64,000 bases of DNA from Pseudomonas sp. B20(2017) (GCF_002113125.1 NZ_NEJP01000003.1:62001-126000); one strand, 5' to 3'; counted from the stretch's first letter, positions 9,506 through 19,023 are shown. Made by a program: numbers and translations. Notes: generated by a model not told the origin, from the sequence alone.

Positions 9506-9540
9506 GCCCCGCGTATCATTCGGTCGCGGGGCTTTTTTTT
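9506..9540. terminator. Rho-independent terminator shared by oprN and the convergent HlyD gene
   Basis: Stem GCCCCGCG (9506-9513) / CGCGGGGC (9525-9532) followed by eight T (9533-9540) on the + strand, with an A/T-rich flank (TTTTT reading as A on the other strand) on the left. The stop codon of the leftward HlyD-like gene (9516-9518) lies in the loop, so the right arm of the hairpin is also that gene's last coding bases. Confidence 0.9.
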
Positions 9541-10496
9541 GCCTGTCTTTCTTGGTTTTCCAGCACTGTGACCGTCGCTGTGGTGCCGGCTCTCAGTCGG
9601 TTCTTGCCCGCGTAATCGGAATCGATGCCGATCCGCACCGGTACCCGTTGCGCCAGTTTCACCCAGGTGTAGCTGGGGTTGATGTTGGCCAGCAATCGGC
9701 TGCCTTGCGCGTTTTCCCGGTCAGCAATGGCGAAGGCGATGCTTTGCACGGTGCCGCCGAATTTTTCCCCGCTCATCAACTCGATCCGCACCCGATCACC
9801 CTCCTCGATCCTTGGCAGCTTGGTTTCCTCGAAGTAGCCGCTGACATAAAAGGAGCCGCTGTCCACCAGTGCCAGCAAGGCGCCGCCGGCCACCGCGTAA
9901 TCCCCCTCACGGGTCAGCAGGTTGGTGACATAACCGCTGACTGGCGCTTCGACACGGGTACGTTGCAGATCCAGTTCAGCCTGAGTCAACGCTGCAATCG
10001 CCAGTTGCACATTGGCTTCTGCCAGACCGAGATTCGCCTGATTGCGCAACAGATCGGCCTGGGCAACCGCCACGTCGGTACTGGACTTCTCCCACTCCTC
10101 CCCGGAAATCGCGAACCCTTGCTTGAGCGTACGTCGCCGGCGCTCTTCACTCTGGCGTTGTTTGAGCAATGCCTCGCTGGCGACAATCGCCGCTTGCGAC
10201 TGCCCGAGCGTGGCCTTTGAGACCTCAACCGAGCGTTTCGCATGCTCGACGGCGAGGCTATAGCGAGCCGGATCGATCTCCAGCAACAACTGCCCCTTGT
10301 CGACATGCTGGTTGTCCTGCACCGCCAGCGTGACGATGCGGCCCGAAACGTCCGCCGAGAGCGTCACCACATCTGCCCTCACCCGCGCATCCCGCGTCCA
10401 TGGCGCGCGGGTGTAATGTTCCCAGGCGAACCAGCCAAGCACGATTGCCAGCAGCACCACCGCCAAAGTTGTCATTCGGGTAAGCACGGTCTTCAA
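9516..10496 (-). CDS. HlyD/AaeA-family periplasmic adaptor, second efflux set
   Basis: 326 residues from a TTG four nt after the DUF1656 stop, preceded by GGGAG; an internal ATG at 10475 is a less likely start. N-terminal anchor (TLAVVLLAIVLGWFAWEHY), the APWTRDARVRADVV signature, two lipoyl halves (VSGRIVTLAVQDNQHVDKGQ and EAPVSGYVTNLLTREGDYA) and a long charged coiled coil between. It is the last gene of the FUSC-DUF1656-HlyD set. Its 3' end overlaps the oprN terminator, with the C-terminal codons inside the T-run and stem. Confidence 0.9.
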   Translation of the reverse strand: MKTVLTRMTTLAVVLLAIVLGWFAWEHYTRAPWTRDARVRADVVTLSADVSGRIVTLAVQDNQHVDKGQLLLEIDPARYSLAVEHAKRSVEVSKATLGQSQAAIVASEALLKQRQSEERRRRTLKQGFAISGEEWEKSSTDVAVAQADLLRNQANLGLAEANVQLAIAALTQAELDLQRTRVEAPVSGYVTNLLTREGDYAVAGGALLALVDSGSFYVSGYFEETKLPRIEEGDRVRIELMSGEKFGGTVQSIAFAIADRENAQGSRLLANINPSYTWVKLAQRVPVRIGIDSDYAGKNRLRAGTTATVTVLENQERQAKKSPATE

Positions 10497-10500
10497 CTCA

Positions 10501-10701
10501 TCAGGCTCCCATCAACAGAATCAGTGTGGCGCACACACAGGCGTACAAGGCACCTTCGAACAGGGCTTCATGCCACACCAGGCGCAGGACCCCGAGCCGT
10601 CGCAATCCCCAGTCGAGCATCAGAAAAACCGGTATGGCCAGCAGCAGGGCTTGGGCGATGGGTGGCAGGTAAACGCCCCCGATTTCGAAATCAATGGGCA
10701 A
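10501..10701 (-). CDS. DUF1656 small membrane protein, TTG start
   Basis: 66 residues if started at the TTG at 10701, which has AAGGAG nine nt upstream and gives MPIDFEIGGVYLPPIAQALL, the usual DUF1656 beginning. A longer frame to an ATG at 10743 would overlap the FUSC gene by 53 bp and lacks the family pattern. Two hydrophobic helices. The start overlaps the FUSC stop by 11 bp, consistent with translational coupling, and the HlyD gene follows after 4 nt. Confidence 0.8.
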   Translation of the reverse strand: MPIDFEIGGVYLPPIAQALLLAIPVFLMLDWGLRRLGVLRLVWHEALFEGALYACVCATLILLMGA

Positions 10702-12826
10702 GGACAGGCTCTCCTTCAGGAGCATTCCGTTGCAGATACTCACCGTGACGCTCCAAAAAGGAAACCACGATCAGCAGCGCCACGCGCATACGAAATACCG
10801 ACCACAGATGTTCATGCGTCGCGACATGCAAATCGTCCAGCTCGTCGCCAAGAGCATGAAGCGTTGCCAGTAGCGGAGTGAGACGAGCATCCGGACGGCC
10901 GGCGACGAAACGTCCGGTCTGGCGCAATACTCCGGAAAGTTGCTGGCCAAAGGCGTCCGTGAGCAACGCATTGTTCTGCGCCTGCTGCCTGAGCTGATGC
11001 ATGGCCACACCCAGCGCCACACATGCAAGACTGATTTCATACAGTCGCTGCATGTCCCGGTCGTTGGCGGCGGGTAAAACTCCCAGCATAGAGGTCAGGC
11101 GATCGACCATGCGGCTTTCGAAGGCGAATTGCTGTTCGTCGGTGGCAGGGCTTTTGGTCAACTCGTACACCTGCTCGCGTGCCTCATTATAAAAGCGGCG
11201 GATTCGCAGAGCCGGGCGGAACGGAAAGATGAATGCATAGACGATCAGGGCCAGTGTCGCTGCACTGACATAGGCACCGGCAAATTCGAACCATTGAATG
11301 GCGGTGTTCTGCCCGGTGCCGACGTTCTGCGGACCGAGCATCAGGAAACTGGACAGCCCCAGCCCCATGCCAATACCGGCGGTGGCCGGGCTGGCCAGAC
11401 CGACCGCGATCACATACAGCAAAGGTGCGAGCAGCAAGGCCAACATTTCGAAGTCACTGATCGCCGGGACCAGCATGAACTGATAGAACGCCGACACCAC
11501 CAAGGCCAGTCCCAGCCCTCGGGCGTAACTCTGCGCGGCGATCAACGGGCGCGGAAATGTCGCCATCAGCGAACACAGGATCCCCACCAGAATCATCCCG
11601 CCCCGTGCGCCGTCCCAAGCGGTTTCGATCCAGATCAGTCCGGCCACCAGCAAGGCGCTGAAGGCACGGATGGCGTTCATGGTCGCAAGGGTGAAATCAA
11701 GGTGCAGGGGGCTCGACTGGCCACGGAACATGCAGCTGGCTTGCCGCCCTTCCTGTATCGCATCGCTCAGTTCGAGGATCTGTTCCAGTTGCTGCAACAG
11801 CCGCGCTTGCTCCCAGCGCAGCGCCCATGCCAGCGAACGCAGGGTCGCGCTCATGTCTTCCGTCATTTGTTCGGCCTTGTAGGCGAGCGTTTCGAACTGT
11901 TGTTGCAGCGCAACGAACTGATGTCGCTGTTCGGTCGGCAAAGAGCGTCCTTGCAACGCGAGCTGGTCGAGCAGCGCCAGCTCCTCGGCGCGCAATTGCT
12001 GGATGTCCAGCGGTAGATCGCCCTCCCAGCGTTCGGTGAGCAATTCCCGCTGGTGGCGTAATGCGGTGAGGCGCGAAGTCAGCAGCATCAATTGATTGCC
12101 CAGCAACAGCACCAGATTGTTGGCACTGCGCAGGCGCGGAGCGTCGAAATACAAGTGCCGGCGCAGGCCTTCGAGGGCGCTGATTTCCCCCAGCAGCTGC
12201 ATTTGCCGGCGCTGAAAGTCCGCTTCGCTTTCTTCTGTTCGAAGCACGGCGGCGGCATGGGTGGCGACTAGTTTGATCACCTGATCGACCTTCGCGAAAT
12301 AGTTGCGCGATACCGCCTCGGGCCGCGCCGTCAGCAGGCTGACCACGCATACGCACGCCACCGCCAGCAAAGTTTCAGTGACCCGGGTCACCGCCAACAG
12401 AAAGGTGCCGTCCTGGTCCGGAATCGCCAGCAGCGCCACCACCACGGCGGTATACCCGCTGAGCACGAACGCCTGGGAACTGGTGTAGCGCAGCAACGTG
12501 CCGCCGGCCGTGCACAGAGCCAGCCACAGCGCCAGGGTTGTGATGAACGGCAACGGCGCTTGGGGAAAGAACGCCATCAGCACCACCGCCACCACCGCGC
12601 CAAGGGTCGTCCCGATGATCTGTCCGAAGCTGCGGGCCAGCGCCATCCCGGCCAGTGGCTGGCTGATGATCACCACGGCCATGATCGACCATTTCGGTTG
12701 ATCGAGATCGAACAGGAACGCCAGGTACAACGTCAGCAATCCGGCGGCAATGGTGCGCAAACCAAACAGCAGCACTGCCTGGCTGGGGTGGATCACCGCC
12801 TTGAAATAAATAAACAGGGATTGCAT
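10691..12826 (-). CDS. FUSC-family efflux membrane protein
   Basis: 711 residues from the ATG at 12826 (MQSLFIYFKAVIHPSQ), which has GAGG upstream; the extra 31 residues of the longer frame look non-coding. Two blocks of about six hydrophobic helices (residues ~15-160 and ~355-490) separated by a helical cytoplasmic region, the AaeB/YccS-like plan. The first block has the FGLRTIAAGLLTLYLAFLFD motif. It leads a three-gene operon with DUF1656 and HlyD genes, an order different from the first set at 1-2358. Probable exporter of aromatic or hydrophobic compounds; substrate unknown. Confidence 0.92.
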   Translation of the reverse strand: MQSLFIYFKAVIHPSQAVLLFGLRTIAAGLLTLYLAFLFDLDQPKWSIMAVVIISQPLAGMALARSFGQIIGTTLGAVVAVVLMAFFPQAPLPFITTLALWLALCTAGGTLLRYTSSQAFVLSGYTAVVVALLAIPDQDGTFLLAVTRVTETLLAVACVCVVSLLTARPEAVSRNYFAKVDQVIKLVATHAAAVLRTEESEADFQRRQMQLLGEISALEGLRRHLYFDAPRLRSANNLVLLLGNQLMLLTSRLTALRHQRELLTERWEGDLPLDIQQLRAEELALLDQLALQGRSLPTEQRHQFVALQQQFETLAYKAEQMTEDMSATLRSLAWALRWEQARLLQQLEQILELSDAIQEGRQASCMFRGQSSPLHLDFTLATMNAIRAFSALLVAGLIWIETAWDGARGGMILVGILCSLMATFPRPLIAAQSYARGLGLALVVSAFYQFMLVPAISDFEMLALLLAPLLYVIAVGLASPATAGIGMGLGLSSFLMLGPQNVGTGQNTAIQWFEFAGAYVSAATLALIVYAFIFPFRPALRIRRFYNEAREQVYELTKSPATDEQQFAFESRMVDRLTSMLGVLPAANDRDMQRLYEISLACVALGVAMHQLRQQAQNNALLTDAFGQQLSGVLRQTGRFVAGRPDARLTPLLATLHALGDELDDLHVATHEHLWSVFRMRVALLIVVSFLERHGEYLQRNAPEGEPVLAH

Positions 12827-13018
12827 GGGTAGCCTCGTCGAAACAACTTCTGCAAGCGTAGACACTGCATGGAGAGCATGACGGTAAACAGGGTCGACAC
12901 AATCTGTAGGTCGATTCAACGCCTGTAGTAGGCCATATCGGGCAGAGGGTTTGACTCACGGCGCGAGCTGACAGAAGCTTGCGACCTCCGCTACAAAACG
13001 AAAGTTTCGGAAATTCGC

Positions 13019-14074
13019 ATGCCTCAGTCTCGCCGCTATTTGCTCATCAGCCTCGGCCTTGTGCTGGTCCTCTTCGTGGCCTGGCTGTCATTGCGCAGTA
13101 CCGCGCCCGTGGTGCCGGAAGCGATCAAACACGGTTACAGCGAAGCACTGGCCGCCGCCCGGGCCGGCCAACCGGGGGCTGCGCGTGTTTTGTACCAGCA
13201 ACTGGGACGTCCGGACCTGTCGGTCAAACGGCGCGTCTGGCTGCATGCCGAACTGCCCAACTACCCGAGCCCGCAAGCCCTGAAGCTGGCGGACGCCGAT
13301 CTGCAAAACGCATCGCCGGACGTAAGACTGGCAGCGATCAAAAGCGTGACCGGCCTGGTGCCGGGCGGTCAGCGCAGCCTGCTGCTGGGTCCGTTGCTTG
13401 ACGATGAGGATCAGAAAGTACGCTTTGCCGCGATCAACGCCCTGCTCGGCTTGTCTCCGGATCAACTGGGCCTGTATTTCGCCCCGTTGCAGCAAGGGAT
13501 CGACGTATGGGAGCAGGCGCTCAAGAGCCAGCCGGAAAGCGCCGCCAACTACGTTCAACTGGCGCGCCTGTATCTGCACAACGCCGAACTCAAGCAAGCG
13601 CAAGAAGCGCTGGATCAGACGCTACACCTGGACCCCGGCAACCTGCCGGCACTGGTGATGCAGATCGAAGTGCTCGACCGTCAGGGCCAGAGCGATGCCG
13701 CGCGACAGTTGCTCGCTCGACAATTGAAGGCCCAACCCGACTCGGCTTATCTGCAACATGCGCTGGGCCTCTGGCTGCTGCACCACGATCAGCGCGAATA
13801 CGCCCTGCTCGGTCTGTCCAAAGCCGTGGAGCTGGAGCCTGACAACAAGGACTACCGCTATGACCTCGCCACCACCCTGCACAGCGCCGAAGAACTGGAA
13901 GCGGCGCAAAAGCAGTTGCAGGAAATCGTCCAGCGCCACCCGGCGGATCGCAAGGCGCGGGTGCTGCTGATCAGTTACTGGAAAGAGAGCGGCCAGTTAC
14001 AGAACGTACAGATTCTGCTGGCCCAGCTTGAGCAGATGAACCCGGACGACCCTTCGTTGCAGCAAGGACTCTAG
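13019..14074 (+). CDS. TPR-repeat protein with N-terminal membrane anchor
   Basis: 351 residues. One N-terminal hydrophobic segment (YLLISLGLVLVLFVAWLSL), an armadillo/HEAT-like stretch around residues 75-150 (DVRLAAIKSVTGLV, KVRFAAINALLGL), then at least four TPR units from ~170 on (VQLARLYLHNAELKQAQEAL, ALGLWLLHHDQREYALLGL). The C-terminus faces periplasm or cytoplasm depending on anchor direction. Probably a scaffold. Divergent from the FUSC operon and before the KaiC-like gene; no specific function can be assigned. Confidence 0.8.
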   Translation: MPQSRRYLLISLGLVLVLFVAWLSLRSTAPVVPEAIKHGYSEALAAARAGQPGAARVLYQQLGRPDLSVKRRVWLHAELPNYPSPQALKLADADLQNASPDVRLAAIKSVTGLVPGGQRSLLLGPLLDDEDQKVRFAAINALLGLSPDQLGLYFAPLQQGIDVWEQALKSQPESAANYVQLARLYLHNAELKQAQEALDQTLHLDPGNLPALVMQIEVLDRQGQSDAARQLLARQLKAQPDSAYLQHALGLWLLHHDQREYALLGLSKAVELEPDNKDYRYDLATTLHSAEELEAAQKQLQEIVQRHPADRKARVLLISYWKESGQLQNVQILLAQLEQMNPDDPSLQQGL

Positions 14075-14203
14075 CGGTCTTCTCGACACATCCTGCAAGA
14101 AACTTGGAACCGCCGTCTCGGCATAAGGTCATGTAAATCAGGCAGTGCCAAACGGCGTCCGGCGCCCGCTGTCTCGTTTCCCCTAGTCATGAGAGGGCAT
14201 TTT

Positions 14204-15706
14204 TTGTCTACATCGAACGCGTTGAACAGTGCAAAAGCCGCCACCGGCATCGAGGGTCTCGACGATATCCTGGCCGGTGGTTTGTCTCGCAGTCATGTTT
14301 TCTTGCTGGAGGGCGAGCCTGGAACCGGTAAAACCACCGTCGCGTTGCATTTTCTGCTGGCCGGCGCCCTTGCCGGCGAACGTTCGTTGTACATCACGCT
14401 GTCCGAAACCGAGCACGAATTGCGCCAGGGTGCGGCGTCCCACGGCTGGGAACTGGACGAAAACATCGAGATTTTCGAGCTGACGCCTCCGGAAAGCCTG
14501 CTCAACGCCGAGCATCAGCAAAGCCTGTTGTACTCCTCGGACCTTGAGTTGGGCGAAGCGACCAAACAGATTTTCGAAGTGGTCGAGCGCTTCAAGCCCA
14601 CCCGGGTCGTACTCGACAGCCTCTCGGAAATCCGCCTGCTTGCGCAAAGCTCCCTGCGCTACCGCCGTCAGATCCTGGCGATCAAGCATTACTTCGTGCG
14701 CTACGACGCCACGGTTTTGCTGCTGGATGACTTGACCACCGAATCCCTCGACAAAACCGTTCACAGTGTCGCTCACGGTGTGATCCGCCTCGAAGAACTG
14801 ACCCCCAACTACGGTGCCGAACGCCGTCGCGTGCGGGTGATCAAGTATCGCGGCCAGAAATACCGTGGCGGCTTCCATGACTTCACCATCACGGGCGATG
14901 GCGTGCACGTTTTCCCGCGTCTGGTGGCGGCGGAGCACCGCAGCGACTACCCGCGGCTGCAGCTGTCCAGCGGCATCAGGGAAATGGACGCTCTGTTGGG
15001 CGGCGGTATCGAGACCGGCTCCAGCACGCTGATTCTGGGCCCGGCAGGGACAGGCAAATCCTTGATCACCATGATTTTCGCGGCGGCTGCCGTGGCGCGC
15101 GGTGAAAAGGCTGCCCTGTTCATTTTTGACGAAGAATTGGGCCTGCTGTTCGAGCGCATGAAAAACATCGGTATCGACCTGAAGGCCCTGCAGGCCACCG
15201 GCAACCTGCTGATCGAACAGGTCGACGCCGCCGAGCTGTCCCCCGGCGAGTTTTCCCACCGCGTACGCCGCTGTGTCGATGAGGGTGACATCAAGACCGT
15301 GGTGATCGACAGCATCAACGGCTATCAGGCCGCGATGCCCGAAGAAAACGCGCTGGTACTGCACATGCACGAACTGTTGCTGTACCTGAACCGCAAGGGC
15401 GCCGCGACGTTCATGACCGTCGCCCAGCATGGACTGGTCGGCGACATGCATGCTCCGGTCGATATCACTTACCTGGCCGACACGGTAATTCTGCTGCGCT
15501 ACTTCGAAGCCGCGGGCAAGGTGCGTCGCGCGATTTCGATCATCAAGAAACGCACCGGCAGCCATGAATCGACCATCCGTGAATACCGCATTTCCACTCA
15601 AGGCATGACCATCGGCGAGCCTTTGGAGGCCTTTCAGGGTGTATTGCGCGGCGTGCCCACCTACCTCGGTGCAAGCAAGCCGTTGCTCAAGGATGACAAC
15701 TTGTGA
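14204..15706 (+). CDS. KaiC-like double-domain RecA-fold ATPase
   Basis: 500 residues from a TTG at 14204 with GAGAGGG seven nt upstream; an in-frame ATG at 14189 has no ribosome site. Two KaiC domains are visible. CI has Walker A GEPGTGKTT (~37-45) and Walker B RVVLDSLSEI. CII has Walker A GPAGTGKS (~near 282) and Walker B VVIDSINGY. The paired glutamates of cyanobacterial KaiC are SE in CI (LYITLSETEHEL) and EE in CII (FDEELG). No KaiA or KaiB is seen nearby. Its stop overlaps the start of the hybrid kinase (GTGA), so the two are coupled. In non-cyanobacteria such proteins are linked to stress or signalling; no clock function is implied. Confidence 0.92.
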   Translation: MSTSNALNSAKAATGIEGLDDILAGGLSRSHVFLLEGEPGTGKTTVALHFLLAGALAGERSLYITLSETEHELRQGAASHGWELDENIEIFELTPPESLLNAEHQQSLLYSSDLELGEATKQIFEVVERFKPTRVVLDSLSEIRLLAQSSLRYRRQILAIKHYFVRYDATVLLLDDLTTESLDKTVHSVAHGVIRLEELTPNYGAERRRVRVIKYRGQKYRGGFHDFTITGDGVHVFPRLVAAEHRSDYPRLQLSSGIREMDALLGGGIETGSSTLILGPAGTGKSLITMIFAAAAVARGEKAALFIFDEELGLLFERMKNIGIDLKALQATGNLLIEQVDAAELSPGEFSHRVRRCVDEGDIKTVVIDSINGYQAAMPEENALVLHMHELLLYLNRKGAATFMTVAQHGLVGDMHAPVDITYLADTVILLRYFEAAGKVRRAISIIKKRTGSHESTIREYRISTQGMTIGEPLEAFQGVLRGVPTYLGASKPLLKDDNL

Positions 15707-17373
15707 CCGTCACCGTACCGCTATCGGAACGGGCGCTGATCCTCGCGCCGCTGGGACGCGACAGCCAGGTAGCGCTGATGATTCTCAACGAGGCCGGATA
15801 CGGTGGGCTGATCACGCCCGACCTGGCCACCCTTTGTACCGAGCTCGAGCCCGGCGCCGGTCTGCTGCTGATCGCTGCCGAGGCCCTTAATGGTCCGGAA
15901 CTCGAGTGCCTGCTGTCGTATCTTGAACAACAACCGGCGTGGTCTGATTTGCCAATCGTCCTGCTCACCCATCACGGTGGATCCGAACAAGGCCCTTCGT
16001 CGCAGCTCAGCAAGTTGTTGGGCAACGTCACTTTTCTTGAGCGCCCTTTCCATCCGGCCACCTTGGTCAGCCTGATCTCCACCGCCCTGCGCGGACGACG
16101 ACGACAGTACGAGGCCCGCGACCGCCTGATCGATCTGAGCAATAGCGAGCGTCGCCTGCAATCGACGCTGGAAACCCTCGAGCAACAAGTGGAGGAACGC
16201 ACCGCGCAACTGCGGCACAACGAGGAAGCTCTGCGCCAGTCGCAGAAGATGGAAGCGGTGGGCCAGCTCACTGGCGGTATCGCCCACGACTTCAACAACA
16301 TGCTGACCGGGATCATCGGCAGTCTTGAATTGCTGCGCCGGCGGCTGGCACGTGGCCGCCTGGATGATCTCGACAGCCTGATCGACCTCGGTGTGACCTC
16401 GGCCAACCGCGCCGCTGGCCTGACTCACCGCTTGCTGGCGTTTTCCCGTCGCCAGTCGCTGGATTCCAAAGCCGTACATATGAACGATCTGGTGCAATCG
16501 ATGGGTGAGTTGCTGCAACGCAGCCTCAACGAAAGCATTCACCTTGACATGCGCCTGCACGAACAATTGTGGGTGGCCGAGGCCGACCCCAATCAACTGG
16601 AAAGCGCCCTGCTCAACCTGGTGATCAACGCACGCGACGCGATGCCCGACGGCGGCAATCTGGTGGTCGAGACGGGTAATCAGGTGCTGGATCCAGACTA
16701 CACCGCGGCCTACAGCAATCTTGAACCGGGTGATTACGTTGTATTGAGCGTCACAGACAATGGCTGCGGCATGCCGGAAAGTGTCATCAATCGCGCGTTC
16801 GACCCGTTCTTCACCACGAAGCCGATCGGCCAGGGCACCGGCCTGGGTCTGTCGATGATCTACGGTTTCAGCAAACAGTCCGGTGGTCATGTGTCGATCG
16901 ACAGCAAGATCGATGAAGGCACCACGGTCAAACTCTACCTGCCGCGATTCCAGGGCGAATCACTGCCTCACGCACCGACGGATATGGAACAGGCGCCCGA
17001 CGCCGTGGAAGGCGAAACCGTATTGATCGTCGAAGACGACCCGGCCGTGCGCGTGCTGGTCAGTGCAGTATTGAGTGAACTGGGTTATGGATTTGTCGAG
17101 GCCAGCGATGCCGACGGTGCCGTGCCGATTCTGGATTCGGAACAGCGCATCGATCTGCTGATCAGCGACGTCGGCCTGCCGGGCATGAACGGACGGCAAC
17201 TGGCGGAAATCGGCCGGCAATACCGGCCTGACTTGAAGGTCCTGTTCATCACAGGTTATGCCGAGCACGCCGCGGTGCGCGGCGGATTCCTCGACCCGGG
17301 CATGCAGATGATCACCAAGCCGTTTACCTTCGATCTGTTGACGGCGAAGGTGCGGGAAATGATCAAGAGCTGA
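15703..17373 (+). CDS. Hybrid histidine kinase with degenerate N-terminal receiver and C-terminal receiver
   Basis: 556 residues from a GTG overlapping the KaiC stop. Residues ~5-130 resemble a receiver fold without a clear phospho-acceptor ([19 protein letters not shown] ... [11 protein letters not shown]). A coiled coil (~140-180) and HisKA box follow ([17 protein letters not shown], His of AHDFNN), then an ATPase domain with N box ([13 protein letters not shown]) and G boxes ([19 protein letters not shown]). The C-terminal receiver has [10 protein letters not shown], phospho-Asp in [10 protein letters not shown] and Lys in ITKPF. HDFNN-type kinases usually phosphorylate their own or a separate receiver; the single-receiver genes nearby are candidates. 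Confidence 0.92.
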   Translation: MTVTVPLSERALILAPLGRDSQVALMILNEAGYGGLITPDLATLCTELEPGAGLLLIAAEALNGPELECLLSYLEQQPAWSDLPIVLLTHHGGSEQGPSSQLSKLLGNVTFLERPFHPATLVSLISTALRGRRRQYEARDRLIDLSNSERRLQSTLETLEQQVEERTAQLRHNEEALRQSQKMEAVGQLTGGIAHDFNNMLTGIIGSLELLRRRLARGRLDDLDSLIDLGVTSANRAAGLTHRLLAFSRRQSLDSKAVHMNDLVQSMGELLQRSLNESIHLDMRLHEQLWVAEADPNQLESALLNLVINARDAMPDGGNLVVETGNQVLDPDYTAAYSNLEPGDYVVLSVTDNGCGMPESVINRAFDPFFTTKPIGQGTGLGLSMIYGFSKQSGGHVSIDSKIDEGTTVKLYLPRFQGESLPHAPTDMEQAPDAVEGETVLIVEDDPAVRVLVSAVLSELGYGFVEASDADGAVPILDSEQRIDLLISDVGLPGMNGRQLAEIGRQYRPDLKVLFITGYAEHAAVRGGFLDPGMQMITKPFTFDLLTAKVREMIKS

Positions 17374-17389
17374 GGCGGTTGACGCCTCA
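17371..17389. terminator. Short hairpin built from the two convergent stop codons
   Basis: TGAGGCG-GTTGA-CGCCTCA. The left TGA is the stop of the hybrid kinase and the right TCA is the stop of the leftward response regulator, so the two stops pair with each other in the stem. There is no T-run, so it may act as an mRNA end stabiliser rather than an intrinsic terminator. Confidence 0.5.
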
Positions 17390-17764
17390 GGCCAGCAGTT
17401 CCTGAATCTTCTCCTGCAATACATCCAGATCGAATGGTTTTTCCAGGATCGGCGCCCGGCGGGTAATCGGGCTGCCGGTCTCGCGGATTTCCTGCGGATA
17501 GCCGCTGATGAAGATCACCTTCAGATCAGGGCGCAATTTGACGGCGGGCTCGGCGATCTGCACGCCAGAGATCCCGCCAGGCAGGCGAAAATCAGTAATC
17601 AACATGTCCAGATGCGGCTTGCTCGCCAGAATCTCGAACGCCTGCTCGCCGTTTTCGGCCTGCAATACGCGATAGCCCTGGCTTGACAGATAGTCTGTCA
17701 GGACCATCAGGATCACCGGTTCGTCCTCGACGACGAGTACTACATCTTGTGCATCTACGCTCAT
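17387..17764 (-). CDS. Single-domain response regulator
   Basis: 125 residues from the ATG at 17764 (AAAGG seven nt upstream), giving MSVDAQDVVLVVEDEP; the longer frame adds 16 unlikely residues. Complete receiver: acidic pair VEDEP, phospho-Asp in LITDFRLPG, Ser/Thr in IFISGYP, Lys in LEKPFDLD. There is no output domain, so it works as a phosphotransfer or allosteric partner, similar to the FixJ-like receivers found with HDFNN kinases. It lies downstream of the kinase gene ending at 17809. Confidence 0.9.
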   Translation of the reverse strand: MSVDAQDVVLVVEDEPVILMVLTDYLSSQGYRVLQAENGEQAFEILASKPHLDMLITDFRLPGGISGVQIAEPAVKLRPDLKVIFISGYPQEIRETGSPITRRAPILEKPFDLDVLQEKIQELLA

Positions 17765-17808
17765 GGGAAGCCTTTGTTCGTTCAATAGCTGCTGATACGA
17801 CCGTGTGG

Positions 17809-19023
17809 TCACTCAGAGGTTGCGTTTGTTTTGCCGTTTTCCTGGAGCGGCAGACAGACGCGAAACAGGGCGCCCTCGTTGATCTTGCTTTCGACGACGA
17901 TGGAGCCGCCATGGGCGGCGACGATCTGTTCGGAAATGAACAACCCCAGCCCGAGGCCAGCCACCACCGTCTTGGCGGAGACCCGTTCGAACTGTTGAAA
18001 AATGCGCTTCTGATTCTCTTCGCTGATGCCTATGCCCTGATCCTGAACTTCGATCCGAGCTTCATCTTGTTCGCGATAAACCCGAACCTGGATCGGACTT
18101 TTACCGCCATAACGCAAGGCATTGGTCAGCAGGTTCGACACCACCTGCTCGATACGGAATTCGTCCCACTGCCCTTCCACCGGTTCGCTCGCGGTGAAAC
18201 TGACCTCAGTCTCGGCGGCTTCGATCTGCTGGGCGAAATTCTCCAGCAGAGTGCCCACCAACTGCACGAGGTCAAAGCGACTCGGTCGGATCGACAACTT
18301 GCCGGTGCGGATCCGCGAAACGTCGAGCATGTCTTCGATCAGTCGGATCAGGCTTTTGATCTGGCGCTCGTCGCGGTCGACCATGGCGTGCATCTTGTCG
18401 AGGGTGAACGCGGCGGCGTTGTCCCGGGCCAGGTGCATCTTGCGCAGTTGGGTTTCGAGAATAAGGCCGTTGAGCGGCGTACGTACTTCATGGGCGACGA
18501 TCGACATGAAATCGTCGCGCATGCGCACCGCTTGTTCCAGTTCGCCCTGGGTGCTTTGCAGTTGCTGCAACAGCGCTTCCTGTTCGCGACGGCTCTGCTC
18601 AAGGGCTTCGACTTGTTGTTTCATCGCCTTGCTCTGGCGGTACAGGTCGACGAAGACATTGACCTTGCTCTTCACCGCATGAATGTCCAGCGGCTTGTGC
18701 AGGAAGTCCACCGCACCGCTTTCATAGCCTTTGAACGCGTAATTGAGTTCACGGCCGGCAGCACTGACGAAGATGATCGGGATGTTCTTGGTTTTCTCGG
18801 TGCCGCGCATCAGCTCGGCCAGTTCGAAGCCGTTCATGCCGGGCATCTGCACGTCGAGAATGGCCATGGCGAATTCGTGTTGCAGCAGCAGCGACAGCGC
18901 TTCGTCCGCTGAAAGCGCTTTGTAGACGGTGCGGTCTTCGCGTTTGATCAGCGCTTCGAGGGCCAGCAGGTTCTCGGGCAGATCGTCGACGATCAGCAGT
19001 TTTGCCTGGATATTACTCAGCAT
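17809..19023 (-). CDS. Response regulator-histidine kinase (probable separate gene inside the fused frame)
   Basis: 404 residues from the ATG at 19023. The N-terminal receiver has KLLIVDDLPENL, phospho-Asp in MAILDVQMPG and Lys in FLHKPLDI. A coiled coil (~140-175) is followed by HisKA (MSIVAHEVRTPLNG) and an ATPase domain with NLLTNALRYGG, DQGIGIS and GLGLGLFISEQI. It is a receiver-first kinase of the type found beside CheB/CheR-like genes in pseudomonads. The start overlaps the expected cheB stop by 7 nt, supporting an ancestral two-gene arrangement with coupling. The likely phosphorylation partner is the single receiver just downstream (17387-17764). Confidence 0.85.
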   Translation of the reverse strand: MLSNIQAKLLIVDDLPENLLALEALIKREDRTVYKALSADEALSLLLQHEFAMAILDVQMPGMNGFELAELMRGTEKTKNIPIIFVSAAGRELNYAFKGYESGAVDFLHKPLDIHAVKSKVNVFVDLYRQSKAMKQQVEALEQSRREQEALLQQLQSTQGELEQAVRMRDDFMSIVAHEVRTPLNGLILETQLRKMHLARDNAAAFTLDKMHAMVDRDERQIKSLIRLIEDMLDVSRIRTGKLSIRPSRFDLVQLVGTLLENFAQQIEAAETEVSFTASEPVEGQWDEFRIEQVVSNLLTNALRYGGKSPIQVRVYREQDEARIEVQDQGIGISEENQKRIFQQFERVSAKTVVAGLGLGLFISEQIVAAHGGSIVVESKINEGALFRVCLPLQENGKTNATSE

